A program made the position numbers and the translations under genes. A stretch of DNA of 19,416 nt from Chrysochromulina parva (taxonomy: Eukaryota > Haptophyta > Prymnesiales > Chrysochromulinaceae), in contig PJAB01000886.1 of NCBI GenBank assembly GCA_002887195.1, positions 1-19,416 on the forward strand, written 5' to 3'. Shown piece after piece: positions 7,624 to 15,784 of this stretch (its first letter is position 1; the number at the start of each line of letters is the position of its first letter). Below the pieces are notes generated by a model. The model was not told where the DNA came from. It saw only the letters and a list, made by a program, of their open reading frames with translations, and did not search any database.

Positions 7624-9971
7624 TTAGATATCTTGTACGAGTACTGTCGAGGGCTCTTCCTCTGCCTTGACAGGATGGTCGACGATGTGCGAGTTCTTCA
7701 CCTGCCCAGAGCACTCGTAGCAGCCGAATGGCTTGAAGTTCACCTTCGGGCAAACGAAGTGCGGGTCCCCAATGAACAGGAACGTTTCCTTCACCTCATC
7801 ACAGCCAGGCGTCCAAAGGTAGTCAGGCTGGCCGATGGTCGCCTTACGCAACCGGATGTGCGCATGGCCTTCGAGCCACTCATCAGCTTTCGTGACCATC
7901 GAGAAGAGCCCGTTGCGCTCGTGCTGGTTGTCATCCGCAGCACTGTATCGTTTCGCTTGCCACCAATGAACTGGAAGGAAGCAACAGCCAACAACCCAGG
8001 GACCTTCGGCACTGAAGAAAAGCAAGAGAACGTCGATAGTCAACAGAGACGCCGCAAAGGGGAGGAAGCACGGCCCCGTATACTTGATGATCTCATCCAT
8101 CGGTAAGGGCTGGCCCTTTCCACCATGCGTCATGACACCGTCGACTATTTGAGCAAGCTCCTTCCCGGTGGCCCCCTGCGGGTCGCCGACGACTTCAACC
8201 CCGCCTTCAACTTGAATCTTCACTGGTTTGCCTTTGAGAGCAGCGACGAGGTTTGCAAAGCCTTGTTGAGAGTCCTCGTGTTCGATGACGACCACGTGTG
8301 ACTTCCCCAGCAACTCAAGGTAGTGCGCCGGGCTAATGTCTTGTGAAGGCCACCGATAAATACTCATGAGCGGATAGCACAACTTGCACCCAGCAGATGC
8401 ATAGACCTGTAGCATAGACCAGCAGATGCATCGCGCCGCACCGGCAGTACCGGTGAGGTGGGGGAAAGGGACCGGGTGGGTGTGCAATGCTGGATAGGGA
8501 GGCTTCTGCGAAAGGCTCGCACCTCATCTAAGTTGCGCCGCCGTTCCAACATATCCATCTCGAAGTCCTGGCCGGGTCCATAGTCCGGGCGGTACTTGCC
8601 ATCCGGGCCCTTGGCGCACTTGCGGATCACCACGACCGGGCTATGCGACTGCGCAGCCCGCGCGACGGCCAGGGAGTACAACATCGCCCATAGCCGTTTG
8701 CCTTTGTTACCTGCATGATCTGGCTCTGGAAGGCTCTCAATAAAGGCAAGGGCCTTCGTCGGGTCTGTTTTGTCAATCGAGTCTTTGGCGACCTTTACGT
8801 CCCCCTCTTTGGTGACCGTTGCAGAACCAAATAATCGCTGCGTGAACGTCCCCGCTTTGTTGGTCTGCTGCATGTACTTCAAGTATACTTTCACGTCTTC
8901 GAGGAAAGACTCCTCGTTAGGGTCCAAGAGTATCTCCATCTTCAGCGGCGGCGCCTGAGCACCATCGCCATCGTCCATACCCTGGCCCTCCGAGGTCTCC
9001 ATGCTCGGCGGCGGCGGCGGCGGACGAGCACCATCGCCCTCGCCCTTCTTGTCGCCAAACCTCGTCATATCTCGCCATAGCTCGCCATACCTCGTCTTAA
9101 CGTGCCCCGGAGATGACTTTGTGCCGATGCGCGTCACCCCCGTTTTGATGACGTCGGCAACGAGACCTGACATTGCCTTGCCCGCTTCCATAAAAGGTTC
9201 ACCATCGATGGAGATCTTTGCACCTTCTCCGAATCCTTTGGTGTGGTAGTACGATGAGATGACGGTGTTCGTACCCAACGTGAACTTTCCTGAGGGATCC
9301 CTCCAGAGCATCTTCGTCAGCACGGTCTTCAGGCGCGTGAGATCGTACGTTTTGCCGTCCACCACGACTTTTGGGTCTTTGAGCCAAGCCGCATTGCGCA
9401 AGACCAACCAAAGGTTCTCCAGCTCGAGGGCGTGACCTTTCTGGGGCCGATGATAACCTTCTGCACTGTTACGTCCATGGTTCACGTCGTTGATCATGTA
9501 GCCAAGCAGGCGCTTCGACTCGGGACCGGGAATATTGAGGTTGGGCTTGCGTAAAAACATGTTCAAACACCAATTGCTGTCCACGTTGACCTCATACCGA
9601 TCAGCTTCTGGATCCAATTGACAGAAGATGCAAGCTTCTTTGAACTGGAAATCACGGGTCTTTTGGGTGTCGCACATACAGCAGCAGTACATCTGAGATA
9701 CCAAGTAATACGCCTTTATCGGTAATGCAAAGCACTTCGGAACCGAGCAGCATGCCATGCAGAGAGTATTCTGCTTGGCCCAGCCTTTTGCGTCTTTCTC
9801 CTCGTCAAAATACTCGGCGAACGTCTGAGAGTGACCGATCTTCCAGTCACGTGCCATCGACTGTGGAAGCGGAGGCATGCGTTTCGATTGTGTCTGCATG
9901 AGGCCGAATCGGCCCGCTCCCTGCGCGCGCGGCTTGACTTCTTGCGCGAAGTCCGACCACACGTAGAGCAC
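7624..9971 (-). CDS. unrecognised Cys-rich, probably membrane-anchored protein, two exons, about 743 aa
   Basis: I do not recognise the family. Exon 1 runs 9971-8523 (483 aa) and exon 2 runs 8406-7624 (260 aa); the 116-base intron joins two long frames in phase 0 (NLDE|VYASAG). The N-terminal third is Cys-rich: CMACC and YCCCMC flank a hydrophobic stretch near residues 80-100, followed by CIFC, so metal binding or a membrane-embedded Cys cluster is possible. The middle is hydrophilic with a Pro-rich linker (six prolines, encoded near 9010-9030). Exon 2 opens with a CKLC motif and later has a hydrophobic region (AASLLTIDVLLLFF, then GPWVVGCCFLPVHWW) that could form one or two membrane spans. 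The C-terminus has spaced cysteines (CPKVNFKPFGCYEC). GC content and codon use are visibly lower than in the flanking genes. Exon 2's acceptor is the least certain point; an AAG 24 bases further in would also keep frame. Confidence 0.7.
8407..8522 (-). other. inferred intron, 116 bases
   Basis: The donor GAG|GTGCGAGC and acceptor CTACAG|GTCTATGC keep phase 0 and join two open frames that share the same unusual base composition. A pyrimidine-rich tract (CCCTTTCCCCCACCTC) lies inside. The word ATGCATCTGCTGG occurs twice around the acceptor, once inside the intron and once in exon 2. Inferred without transcript data. Confidence 0.6.
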
Positions 9972-10292
9972 CCGCGTCTGAAGATCCCCTGGTCAGAGAT
10001 TGAGTCGGCGAGATTGAGGGACCAATTTATAACTTCCGCGGGAAAGTTAAAGTTCAAGTTCAAGTTCAAAGGACTAAAGAGTGTGACTATTTGACTTCGT
10101 CGTGTGTGCCACGGCACTGTTACTGCCGTGTGTGTAGTTGCGTGTTAAGATATTAAGGTGGAGGCAATTGGACGTGAATCTCTCTTCTGTGTAGTTTGCA
10201 GCTCTTTGCATCAGATCGCAGAATCTCCAATGATCTCCAACACTCTTGAGTCTTGGAGGGACTCACGCGACCGTCGTTCTCACTCTCCGCTC
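9972..10292. other. intergenic region with the promoter of the Cys-rich gene and the 3' UTR of the deaminase-like gene
   Basis: Besides the TATA and E2F-like candidates, this stretch has a 6-bp period run from about 10043 to 10070 on the + strand (AAAGTT AAAGTT CAAGTT CAAGTT CAAAGG). No polyadenylation signal for the gene ending at 10293 and no coding features are evident. Confidence 0.45.
10026..10031 (-). promoter_or_regulatory. TATA box candidate for the Cys-rich membrane gene
   Basis: TATAAA reads on the - strand 55 bases upstream of the ATG at 9971. It is followed by ATTGG (a reverse CCAAT on the other strand overlaps it). Just upstream, at 10038-10045, TTTCCCGC on the - strand fits the E2F consensus. 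Confidence 0.45.
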
Positions 10293-11729
10293 TCAACCCT
10301 CGTCATCCACCCGCACGCATAGCTCCGCATTTGGCAGTGCCGCCACGAGCTGCTCGTGAACCACGGCCGCGCAAGAGGCGCAGAGCGCCTTCTTGGACCA
10401 GAGAGTAATTCTCCCGCGGTAGGTGGCGTTCACGTCGCCGGGCGCGCGCACGCCGAGCCAGCGCGTGCACAGCGCACTCGCCAGCTTGAACTCGGCGTCG
10501 TGGTCGCGCATGTAGCACTCACCTAGCCCGTCAACGGCCTCGATGGGTGTGAATGGCCCACGGGGTGTGAAGCGTCCTCGCGTCTCACAGGCATCGACCA
10601 CGATCGTGTCGGCTGGCTCTTCACACCCCGTGGACGCTTCACACCTCGTGTCGGCTCGCTCCGGTTCCGACGCCACGGCGCCCACCTCCGGGTTGAGCCC
10701 AGGCGCATCAACGCCACTCACTGCGTACTCTGAAAACAGGACCGCCTCGTCGCCGCCGTAGGCACCAATGCTGGCCCCCATGCACGCGCCGTAGTGGGCA
10801 CCAATGCTAGCCCCAACGCTACCGTCGCTGCCGTCACCGAGTCGCACCGACCCAGCCCGAACGTCGCTGCGGTCCCCTCCATCTGTACTCCTTGCCGCAT
10901 CGGCGGCTGGCGGCGGCCCGCGTGTAGCGTGCATGATCGCCACGTTGCGGCGCACGTCGGTGAAGAACTGCGGACCATCGGAGACGCGACCGAAGCTGTA
11001 CGTGGAGGCGTCGGTCAGCCGGTAGAAATCAAGGATCTGCTCATAGCCCGCGCGCGTGGGCGGCACGCCCACGAGGCGCGCCGATGGCGCGAGTGCGCGC
11101 ACCGAGCATGAGGCTCGGTAGCGCGCGATCCGTTTGGTGCTCAGCTCGAGCCGCTCGCGCACGGGCTTGTCGAGATCCGTGGCCTCTCGGACGGCCTTGA
11201 CGAGCAAGCCGAGGCCTTGGCCGAGCACGCGCACGCTTGCAGTCTCGGGCGGCGAGGCGGCCTTCGCTTCTTGCAGCTGCGCTAACCGGGCGGCCTTGGC
11301 CTCTGCAACTCTCGTGGCAAAGGCGTCGACCTCCGAGGTGAAGCTGGCCTCCTGGTCCGTCCGGACAGACTGCTCGATGAGCAGGGTGAGCGACGGTGGG
11401 TCCGGCCAAAGGTGCGGCGCGTCCGCATGACCATACCGGTGCATCGCCTCGCTGCGGCCCTCCTCGTGGAGCTGCTCGTTGCTCAGTGCAGCAGCCCGTC
11501 GCACGAGGTCGAGCCGCGCCATCCATGACGCGCGCCACTCGCGCGCAAGCTGATTCAGATGGCCGAGGTCGGGCGCGAAGGCCGCTATTTCAGCGGCCGC
11601 AACAATCAGCTCGCACTCGAGCGACGACGCCAGGTCGGCTGCATTGGCATCCGACGCCTTGCGCTTCATAAGATCCCGCGAACCCGCGCCCAGAATGCTC
11701 ATTGCGGCGCCGCCGCGTACACGGTCCAT
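10293..11729 (-). CDS. protein with a C-terminal deaminase-like domain, 478 aa
   Basis: Single-exon gene. The C-terminus (about 400-478) reads like a zinc-dependent nucleic-acid or nucleotide deaminase: D411-A-E413-F-K, then GRITLW (439-444), then C450-A-S-C453 and ALPNAELCV. A D/H-x-E ... C-x-x-C pair with this spacing, followed by a short helix and 'PN' strand, resembles the BURPS668_1122-type family first described in bacterial polymorphic toxins and, as I recall, also reported in some eukaryotes. In that reading E413 is the proton-shuttling glutamate, and D411, C450 and C453 bind zinc. Residues 25-270 are helical with a coiled-coil-like stretch (130-165). Residues 270-400 are a linker containing repeats of MGASIGA and FTPRGPFTP. 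Alternative ATGs lie at 11702 and 11669, the latter starting MKRKASD, which could act in nuclear import. There is no signal peptide and no immunity-type neighbour, so a domesticated cellular role is more likely than secretion. The substrate is unknown. Confidence 0.6.
   Translation of the reverse strand: MDRVRGGAAMSILGAGSRDLMKRKASDANAADLASSLECELIVAAAEIAAFAPDLGHLNQLAREWRASWMARLDLVRRAAALSNEQLHEEGRSEAMHRYGHADAPHLWPDPPSLTLLIEQSVRTDQEASFTSEVDAFATRVAEAKAARLAQLQEAKAASPPETASVRVLGQGLGLLVKAVREATDLDKPVRERLELSTKRIARYRASCSVRALAPSARLVGVPPTRAGYEQILDFYRLTDASTYSFGRVSDGPQFFTDVRRNVAIMHATRGPPPAADAARSTDGGDRSDVRAGSVRLGDGSDGSVGASIGAHYGACMGASIGAYGGDEAVLFSEYAVSGVDAPGLNPEVGAVASEPERADTRCEASTGCEEPADTIVVDACETRGRFTPRGPFTPIEAVDGLGECYMRDHDAEFKLASALCTRWLGVRAPGDVNATYRGRITLWSKKALCASCAAVVHEQLVAALPNAELCVRVDDEG
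10559..10650. repeat. 19-bp inverted repeat in the deaminase gene linker
   Basis: Arms at 10559-10577 and 10632-10650 are reverse complements with one mismatch and are separated by 54 bases. A further 14-base copy of the right-arm word (CTTCACACCCCGTG) lies at 10619-10632. The repeat falls in the poorly structured linker before the deaminase-like domain. Confidence 0.75.
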
Positions 11730-11844
11730 CAGGGACCAATTGAGCGGCGATCGCCTAAAAGCGATCGGCTTCGTGCTTCGTCAGAGCACGCCGAAAGCGG
11801 CGGCTTCCCTGGAGCGCTCGCACCGCTCGCGCCACCGCCCAAAC
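11730..11844. promoter_or_regulatory. candidate bidirectional promoter
   Basis: This 115-base stretch separates two divergent starts (11729 - strand, 11845 + strand). It holds CCAAT at 11736-11740, the perfect 10-bp palindrome GGCGATCGCC at 11746-11755 and a second GCGATCG at 11761-11767. I see no TATA box. Confidence 0.35.
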
Positions 11845-14043
11845 ATGTGGGGCCTGCGAGCATCTCATCCGGGCACGGTAGTCATCGCGTTGGCTGACTT
11901 GCAAGGCTACTCGCTGGCGCACATCGACGAGATTCTCTCCCGGCCGCAACCCGCTAGCTCTGAAACTCCATCCAAAGCATGGTTTGGGAGACGCGAGACA
12001 GCACGCTCGCCTCCGCCTGGCGGCGCCGACGGCGAGCAGGCGGGTGCCGCGGTCGACCTGCCGTCGATCACCTCCCTTGCCGCCATGCGGAGGGCTCTCG
12101 AGATGGTCGAGGCGCAGGCAGCGGCGGGAGCGACCATCGACCCACAACAGGCGTTGCAGCAGGCAGTCCAGTACGAGCCGTCGCCAGGCAGCCCAAACGT
12201 CCGCGGCGACGAGAACTGTGGTGCCGATGCAGCCCGGGACGGCGGCGACGACGGAGACTCCTCCTCCTCCTCCTCCTCCTCCTACGACGACGACGACATG
12301 GAGAGGGCCGCGCCGAGGCCACGCCCGCATCGCCCTCGCCCAGAGATAACCACGCCCAGGGCACGTCGCGCCATGGGGCCCGCGTGGCCGCCCGTGCGCA
12401 CGCCCTCGCCGCAACCCGATGAGCAGCAGTTCCCCGTAATGGACGAAATGGACGAAATGGACGAAATGGACGAAATGGACGTGGCCGATGAACCCCCGCC
12501 GCCACCACCCGACGCGCCACCGGACCTGGGCCCCGAAATGGACGTGGCTGACGAAGAGAGCTTGGGAGCGGCGGACGCTGCAGCGGCCGACGCTACTGCG
12601 GAGGACGGTGCACCCGCTGACGTCGACGCTGACGAGCTCAACGGCGCCGTCGCCGCGACCGATGCCGCGCCGAGCGCCATCCCGAGCGCCATCGAGAGCG
12701 CCAGTGCCTCTATTGCGACAGCACCAGCACCCGTGGCCGCCGCCGCCGCCGCCGCCACCGCATCCGCCGCGTCTGCAGTGTTCGACTACGCCACGACAAC
12801 CTTACGCGACGAGATCAGTGTCGCGACTTGGCGTCACGAAGATACCGAGCGCTCGGTACAACGCTCGCCAGCGCGGCACCCTACCGGTATTCATACTGGT
12901 ACCGGTACAGGAGCAGCGGCAGCAGCAGCAGCAGCCGGCTGCTGCAGCAGCCCGGACGACCTCGAGGCTGCCGACGACCTCCGCCCGTATACGTACAGCA
13001 CAGCACGTAGCCTCATTTGGCAGAAATCGGTGAGCGGATTGATCACACGAGGCACGCGCGCCGCCGTTGCCGCCGCCCTCGCCCCCACCGCCCTCGCGTC
13101 TCCACGCTTTTCGTACAACAGAGCAGACGAGGAGCCTGGCGACGAGGCGGAAGACCCGTCCCGCCCGTTCGCTGCTCACGACGCTTCACGTCCAGACGAG
13201 GCCGATGCCTTGGGATACGCGCTGCGCTGGTCGCGTCCAGAGGACATCGCTACTGTCTATGCCCAGATGCAGGCGCATGTGGGGGACGTCGGCAGTGGAG
13301 GGCACCCGCAGTCCCACCACCGGCGCGCCCTCTCCACGTTCACAGACGCGAGCGCTCTGGCTGCGGCCGCACGTCGCGCCGCCACAGCTTTCAGGCGCGC
13401 TCCGATTGAGCCAACGGCCGAAACGCCACCTGTTCACATTCACAGTCACATTCACGCCTCGGCCAGCTACTCGGCAGCGACGACCAGTCGCAAGGCGGCC
13501 AGTTCACATTCACGCCCTAACTCGCAGGCAAGCGCCCATTCACATTCACGCCCCAACTCGCGCCCTGCTTCTGCGGCGCCCAGTTCACATTCACGCCCGG
13601 CGTCTGCGGCATCCGCGGACGCCGGCTCAGCAGACGTGGCGGCCACGGGCAGCCCCCCACAGGCGGAGGCTCCACGTACGACGAACTCGCGGGCGAATCC
13701 CCACAGAGCGCTGTCCCGAGTTTCCCAAGGATCCGAGAGCGCTGTTCCGAGCGCCTCGAGCTCCCCCAAGGATCAAGGAGCGGCGGCGGCTGAGGCCGAT
13801 GGCGCCACCTCACGAAGTCGAAGTTGGACTCTCACGCCTGCACCACGCCATGGGGCAGACGTGCCACGCCATGGGGCAGACGCACCACGCCATGGGGCAG
13901 ACGTGCCACGCCATGGGGCAGACGTGCCACGCCATGGGGCAGACGTGCCGGCGTCGCCGCCGCCGCCTCCGCCACCAACCAAGCCGTCAGTTCTGGACTT
14001 GTGGCCGAGGCGCCATCGGCGGAGCCTTAGTACTCCAGCCTAG
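11845..14043 (+). CDS. repeat-rich, mostly disordered protein, about 732 aa
   Basis: No family is recognised. The open frame begins at 11644 (799 aa) but that overlaps the divergent deaminase gene. I prefer the ATG at 11845 (MWGLRASHPGTVVIALADLQGYS), where the sequence becomes protein-like; 11695 is another option. The N-terminal ~120 residues may fold; a helix around SLAAMRRALEMVEAQAAAG is likely. After that come a Ser8 run with DDDD, four MDE repeats (199-210), poly-Pro, long Ala-rich stretches, and a moderately conserved-looking patch (TYSTARSLIWQKSVSGLITR). Next are His/Ser repeats of the type SSHSRPNS, five copies of PRHGADV (667-701), a Pro run and a basic C-terminal tail ending near WPRRHRRSLSTPA. 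No membrane span is seen. TGTAA at 14062-14066 is a possible 3' processing signal. Confidence 0.65.
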   Translation: MWGLRASHPGTVVIALADLQGYSLAHIDEILSRPQPASSETPSKAWFGRRETARSPPPGGADGEQAGAAVDLPSITSLAAMRRALEMVEAQAAAGATIDPQQALQQAVQYEPSPGSPNVRGDENCGADAARDGGDDGDSSSSSSSSYDDDDMERAAPRPRPHRPRPEITTPRARRAMGPAWPPVRTPSPQPDEQQFPVMDEMDEMDEMDEMDVADEPPPPPPDAPPDLGPEMDVADEESLGAADAAAADATAEDGAPADVDADELNGAVAATDAAPSAIPSAIESASASIATAPAPVAAAAAAATASAASAVFDYATTTLRDEISVATWRHEDTERSVQRSPARHPTGIHTGTGTGAAAAAAAAGCCSSPDDLEAADDLRPYTYSTARSLIWQKSVSGLITRGTRAAVAAALAPTALASPRFSYNRADEEPGDEAEDPSRPFAAHDASRPDEADALGYALRWSRPEDIATVYAQMQAHVGDVGSGGHPQSHHRRALSTFTDASALAAAARRAATAFRRAPIEPTAETPPVHIHSHIHASASYSAATTSRKAASSHSRPNSQASAHSHSRPNSRPASAAPSSHSRPASAASADAGSADVAATGSPPQAEAPRTTNSRANPHRALSRVSQGSESAVPSASSSPKDQGAAAAEADGATSRSRSWTLTPAPRHGADVPRHGADAPRHGADVPRHGADVPRHGADVPASPPPPPPPTKPSVLDLWPRRHRRSLSTPA
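12439..12474. repeat. 9-bp tandem repeat ATGGACGAA x4
   Basis: Four perfect copies encode MDE x4 in the + strand repeat-rich protein; a fifth, altered unit follows (MDV). Perfect identity suggests recent slippage. Confidence 0.9.
13436..13600. repeat. imperfect TTCACATTCAC-type repeat cluster
   Basis: The word TTCACATTCACGCC recurs at least three times, with related TTCACATTCACAGTCACATTCAC at the left end. It encodes His/Ser repeats (HIHSHIHA, SSHSRPNS, HSHSRPNS, SSHSRPAS). Spacing varies, so this is a diverged array. Confidence 0.7.
13843..13947. repeat. 21-bp tandem repeat, five copies, encoding PRHGADV
   Basis: Five in-frame 21-mers (CCACGCCATGGGGCAGACGTG) are nearly identical; only the second copy differs at its end (GCA for GTG, Ala for Val). 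Each holds an NcoI-like CCATGG. The array lies near the C-terminus of the + strand protein. Confidence 0.95.
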
Positions 14044-14310
14044 GACCACGATTTGAGGCCGTGTAACATAAACAATTAAAATTCGGTTCATTCGCGCGCG
14101 CGCCGCGCGTCCGGGGTCCTCGGACGCGCACAGGCGCAACATGATCGACAATCCAGGTTAATCCACACGAACCGCCTCCTCTCAACCGAGTTGCGAGTTA
14201 CTGTATGACTTTGGTCATGCCAGTGCACACGTACAAGGACGGATATCTCTCGCAAGTTCAGTGCGCGTCCGTCTGCAGTCAAGCCCGCGCCGAACGCTAT
14301 CAGTAAAGCC

Positions 14311-15600
14311 TCAGCGCCGGCCGCTCCCCCCACCGCCATAGCCGCCGCCACCATAGCCACCACCCCCATAGCCCCCAGCGCCGTAGCTGCTGCCGCCTTT
14401 GCCGCTGCTGCCGCCGCCGCCACTAGGGCACTTGCTTGCCCAGTGGCCAGGCTGGTTGCACTTGAAGCACACGTTGCTGCTGCCAGTTCCGCCGCCGCCG
14501 CCGCCGCCGCCTCCACCGCCGCCGCCACCGCCGAACCCGCCACCGCCGCCGCCGCCCCGGCCACCAGCTGGCGCACCCGCAGCGCCGGGACAGTCGCGCG
14601 CCCAGTGGCCAGGCTGGTTGCACTTGAAGCACACGTTGCTGCTGCCCGTTCCGCCGCCACCGCCGGCGCCGCCGGCGCCGGCGCCGGCGCCGCCGCCGCC
14701 GAACGAGCCAGCGCCAGCGCCACCATACGGTCTCGCCATGGCGCTCGTGCCCATGGCTGAGGAGCTCGCAGCTGCATTAGAGTAGGGACCAGTGCCTTTG
14801 GCGGCGCCGCCTGCCTTGGCTGGGGATAGCGGGCCGGCGGTCGGCCGCGGTGGCTCGTCGGCCCACTGAAAGAAGCTGCACCCGCCCTCTTTGCCCTTGG
14901 GGCACTTGAAAAACTGCCGGCCGTTGTTGCGCTCGGTGCGCGCCGTGAGAACGCTTACCGGCCCGGCTCCGCAAGGGCACTCGATCACGGGCACGTCTGC
15001 AGGAGCACCGCCGCCGCCGCCGCCACCGCCGAACCCGCCGCCGCCGCCGCCGCCCCGGCCACCAGCTGGCGCACCCGCAGCGATGGGGCAGTCGCGCGCC
15101 CAGTGGCCAGGCTGGTTGCACTTGAAGCACACGTTGCTGCTGCCCGTTCCGCCGCCGGTGGTGCCAGTATCATCGATGAGGTCGATGGCGCCCGCGCCCG
15201 CTGGCGGGGCGAGGTTGCCCTCGAGCCTGCGAAGCTCTGCTTCCTCGCTGTCGTCGACGTCGGCGAGCGTGCGTGCAGTATGTCCGGATGCCTTCTGGCG
15301 ATCTGTCGCAGCAGCCCACATGCCACGCATGGAAGACGGTGCGAGCTGTGGATGGGCTGTGGATGGCAAGGGCTGCTGATGCGCCACAGGCATGGGCTGT
15401 TGGTATGCCACTGGAGGTGGGGGCTGCTCGTATGACGAAAGTGGACCTGGCTGCTGGTAGCCCACCGGCGGCGCAGCAGGGGTCGGCATGGGTTCAGGCT
15501 TGGATTTTTTGGCAGGTGGTCCGTTGCCGAGCACCTCGTCGAGCGCTGCCTCTCCTTCTTCGTCGAAATCGTCGAAGTCATCAATGTCTGGGCGGTCCAT
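14311..15600 (-). CDS. CCHC-GRF-CCHC-CCHC zinc-finger nucleic-acid-binding protein, 429 aa
   Basis: Single-exon gene. I start at the ATG at 15600 ([16 protein letters not shown]); 45 more codons are open upstream but look like translated promoter. The N-terminus is acidic, then a Gln/Pro-rich region (YQQP repeats, about 45-85), then AIDLIDD (about 138-144), which fits a SUMO-interaction motif. Zinc fingers in order: CCHC knuckle 158-171 ([14 protein letters not shown]); GRF finger 208-247 (CPC...GRQFFKC...CSFFQWAD); CCHC 324-337; CCHC 378-391 (last one ends SKC). Gly-rich linkers separate them, and the C-terminus is a [12 protein letters not shown] tail. GRF fingers occur in TOP3A, NEIL3 and APE2, where they bind single-stranded DNA; CCHC knuckles bind ssDNA or RNA. 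No topoisomerase or glycosylase core is present, so this is a stand-alone binding protein. A role in DNA metabolism is inferred from the GRF finger and the E2F-like promoter site. Confidence 0.88.
   Translation of the reverse strand: MDRPDIDDFDDFDEEGEAALDEVLGNGPPAKKSKPEPMPTPAAPPVGYQQPGPLSSYEQPPPPVAYQQPMPVAHQQPLPSTAHPQLAPSSMRGMWAAATDRQKASGHTARTLADVDDSEEAELRRLEGNLAPPAGAGAIDLIDDTGTTGGGTGSSNVCFKCNQPGHWARDCPIAAGAPAGGRGGGGGGGFGGGGGGGGAPADVPVIECPCGAGPVSVLTARTERNNGRQFFKCPKGKEGGCSFFQWADEPPRPTAGPLSPAKAGGAAKGTGPYSNAAASSSAMGTSAMARPYGGAGAGSFGGGGAGAGAGGAGGGGGTGSSNVCFKCNQPGHWARDCPGAAGAPAGGRGGGGGGGFGGGGGGGGGGGGGGGTGSSNVCFKCNQPGHWASKCPSGGGGSSGKGGSSYGAGGYGGGGYGGGGYGGGGSGRR
14521..14658. repeat. 138-bp segment duplicated 498 bases away (partner 15019-15156)
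   Basis: The segment encoding Gly-rich linker plus CCHC knuckle plus linker occurs twice in the zinc-finger gene, and the copies are nearly identical at DNA level, synonymous positions included. A third, shorter copy of the knuckle lies at about 14430-14485. This indicates recent internal duplication or gene conversion. Confidence 0.85.
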
Positions 15601-15784
15601 GGCGGAAGCGTTCTGGCTAGGCTGGCGCGCGGCGACACAGCACGCGGCGACAGCGGCGACTGGACGACGCTTGGCGGGAAATTCCGAAGTACATTCCGAT
15701 GCGCGTGGACTGAATGATGGGCGGCTGGACGCCAATTCGAGAGAAATTGTGCATCGTGAACAGGTAGGTCTTCACAGTTTTTTC
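15601..15784. promoter_or_regulatory. divergent promoter with an E2F-type site
   Basis: This 184-base spacer separates the zinc-finger gene (- strand) from the thioesterase gene (+ strand). At 15671-15681 the + strand reads TTGGCGGGAAA, which is TTTCCCGCCAA on the other strand, a perfect match to the strong E2F/DP consensus, 71 bases before the zinc-finger ATG. No TATA box is seen. Confidence 0.55.

Noticed and set aside
7004..7753. 249-codon - strand ORF between XPG and the Cys-rich gene.
   Set aside because: No motifs, overlaps the 3' end of the Cys-rich gene in another frame, and its sequence looks random.
11644..11844. Upstream start (799-aa form) of the repeat-rich + strand protein.
   Set aside because: It would overlap the N-terminal coding part of the divergent deaminase gene; the ATG at 11845 avoids this.
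13067..14056. 329-codon + strand ORF in another frame of the repeat-rich gene.
   Set aside because: A frame shadow: the 21-bp repeat array is open in more than one frame, and this frame is Arg/His-rich as expected from GC-rich DNA.
15601..15735. Upstream 45-codon extension of the zinc-finger protein.
   Set aside because: It runs through the E2F-like site and lacks protein-like character; the acidic MDRPDIDDF start is more natural.
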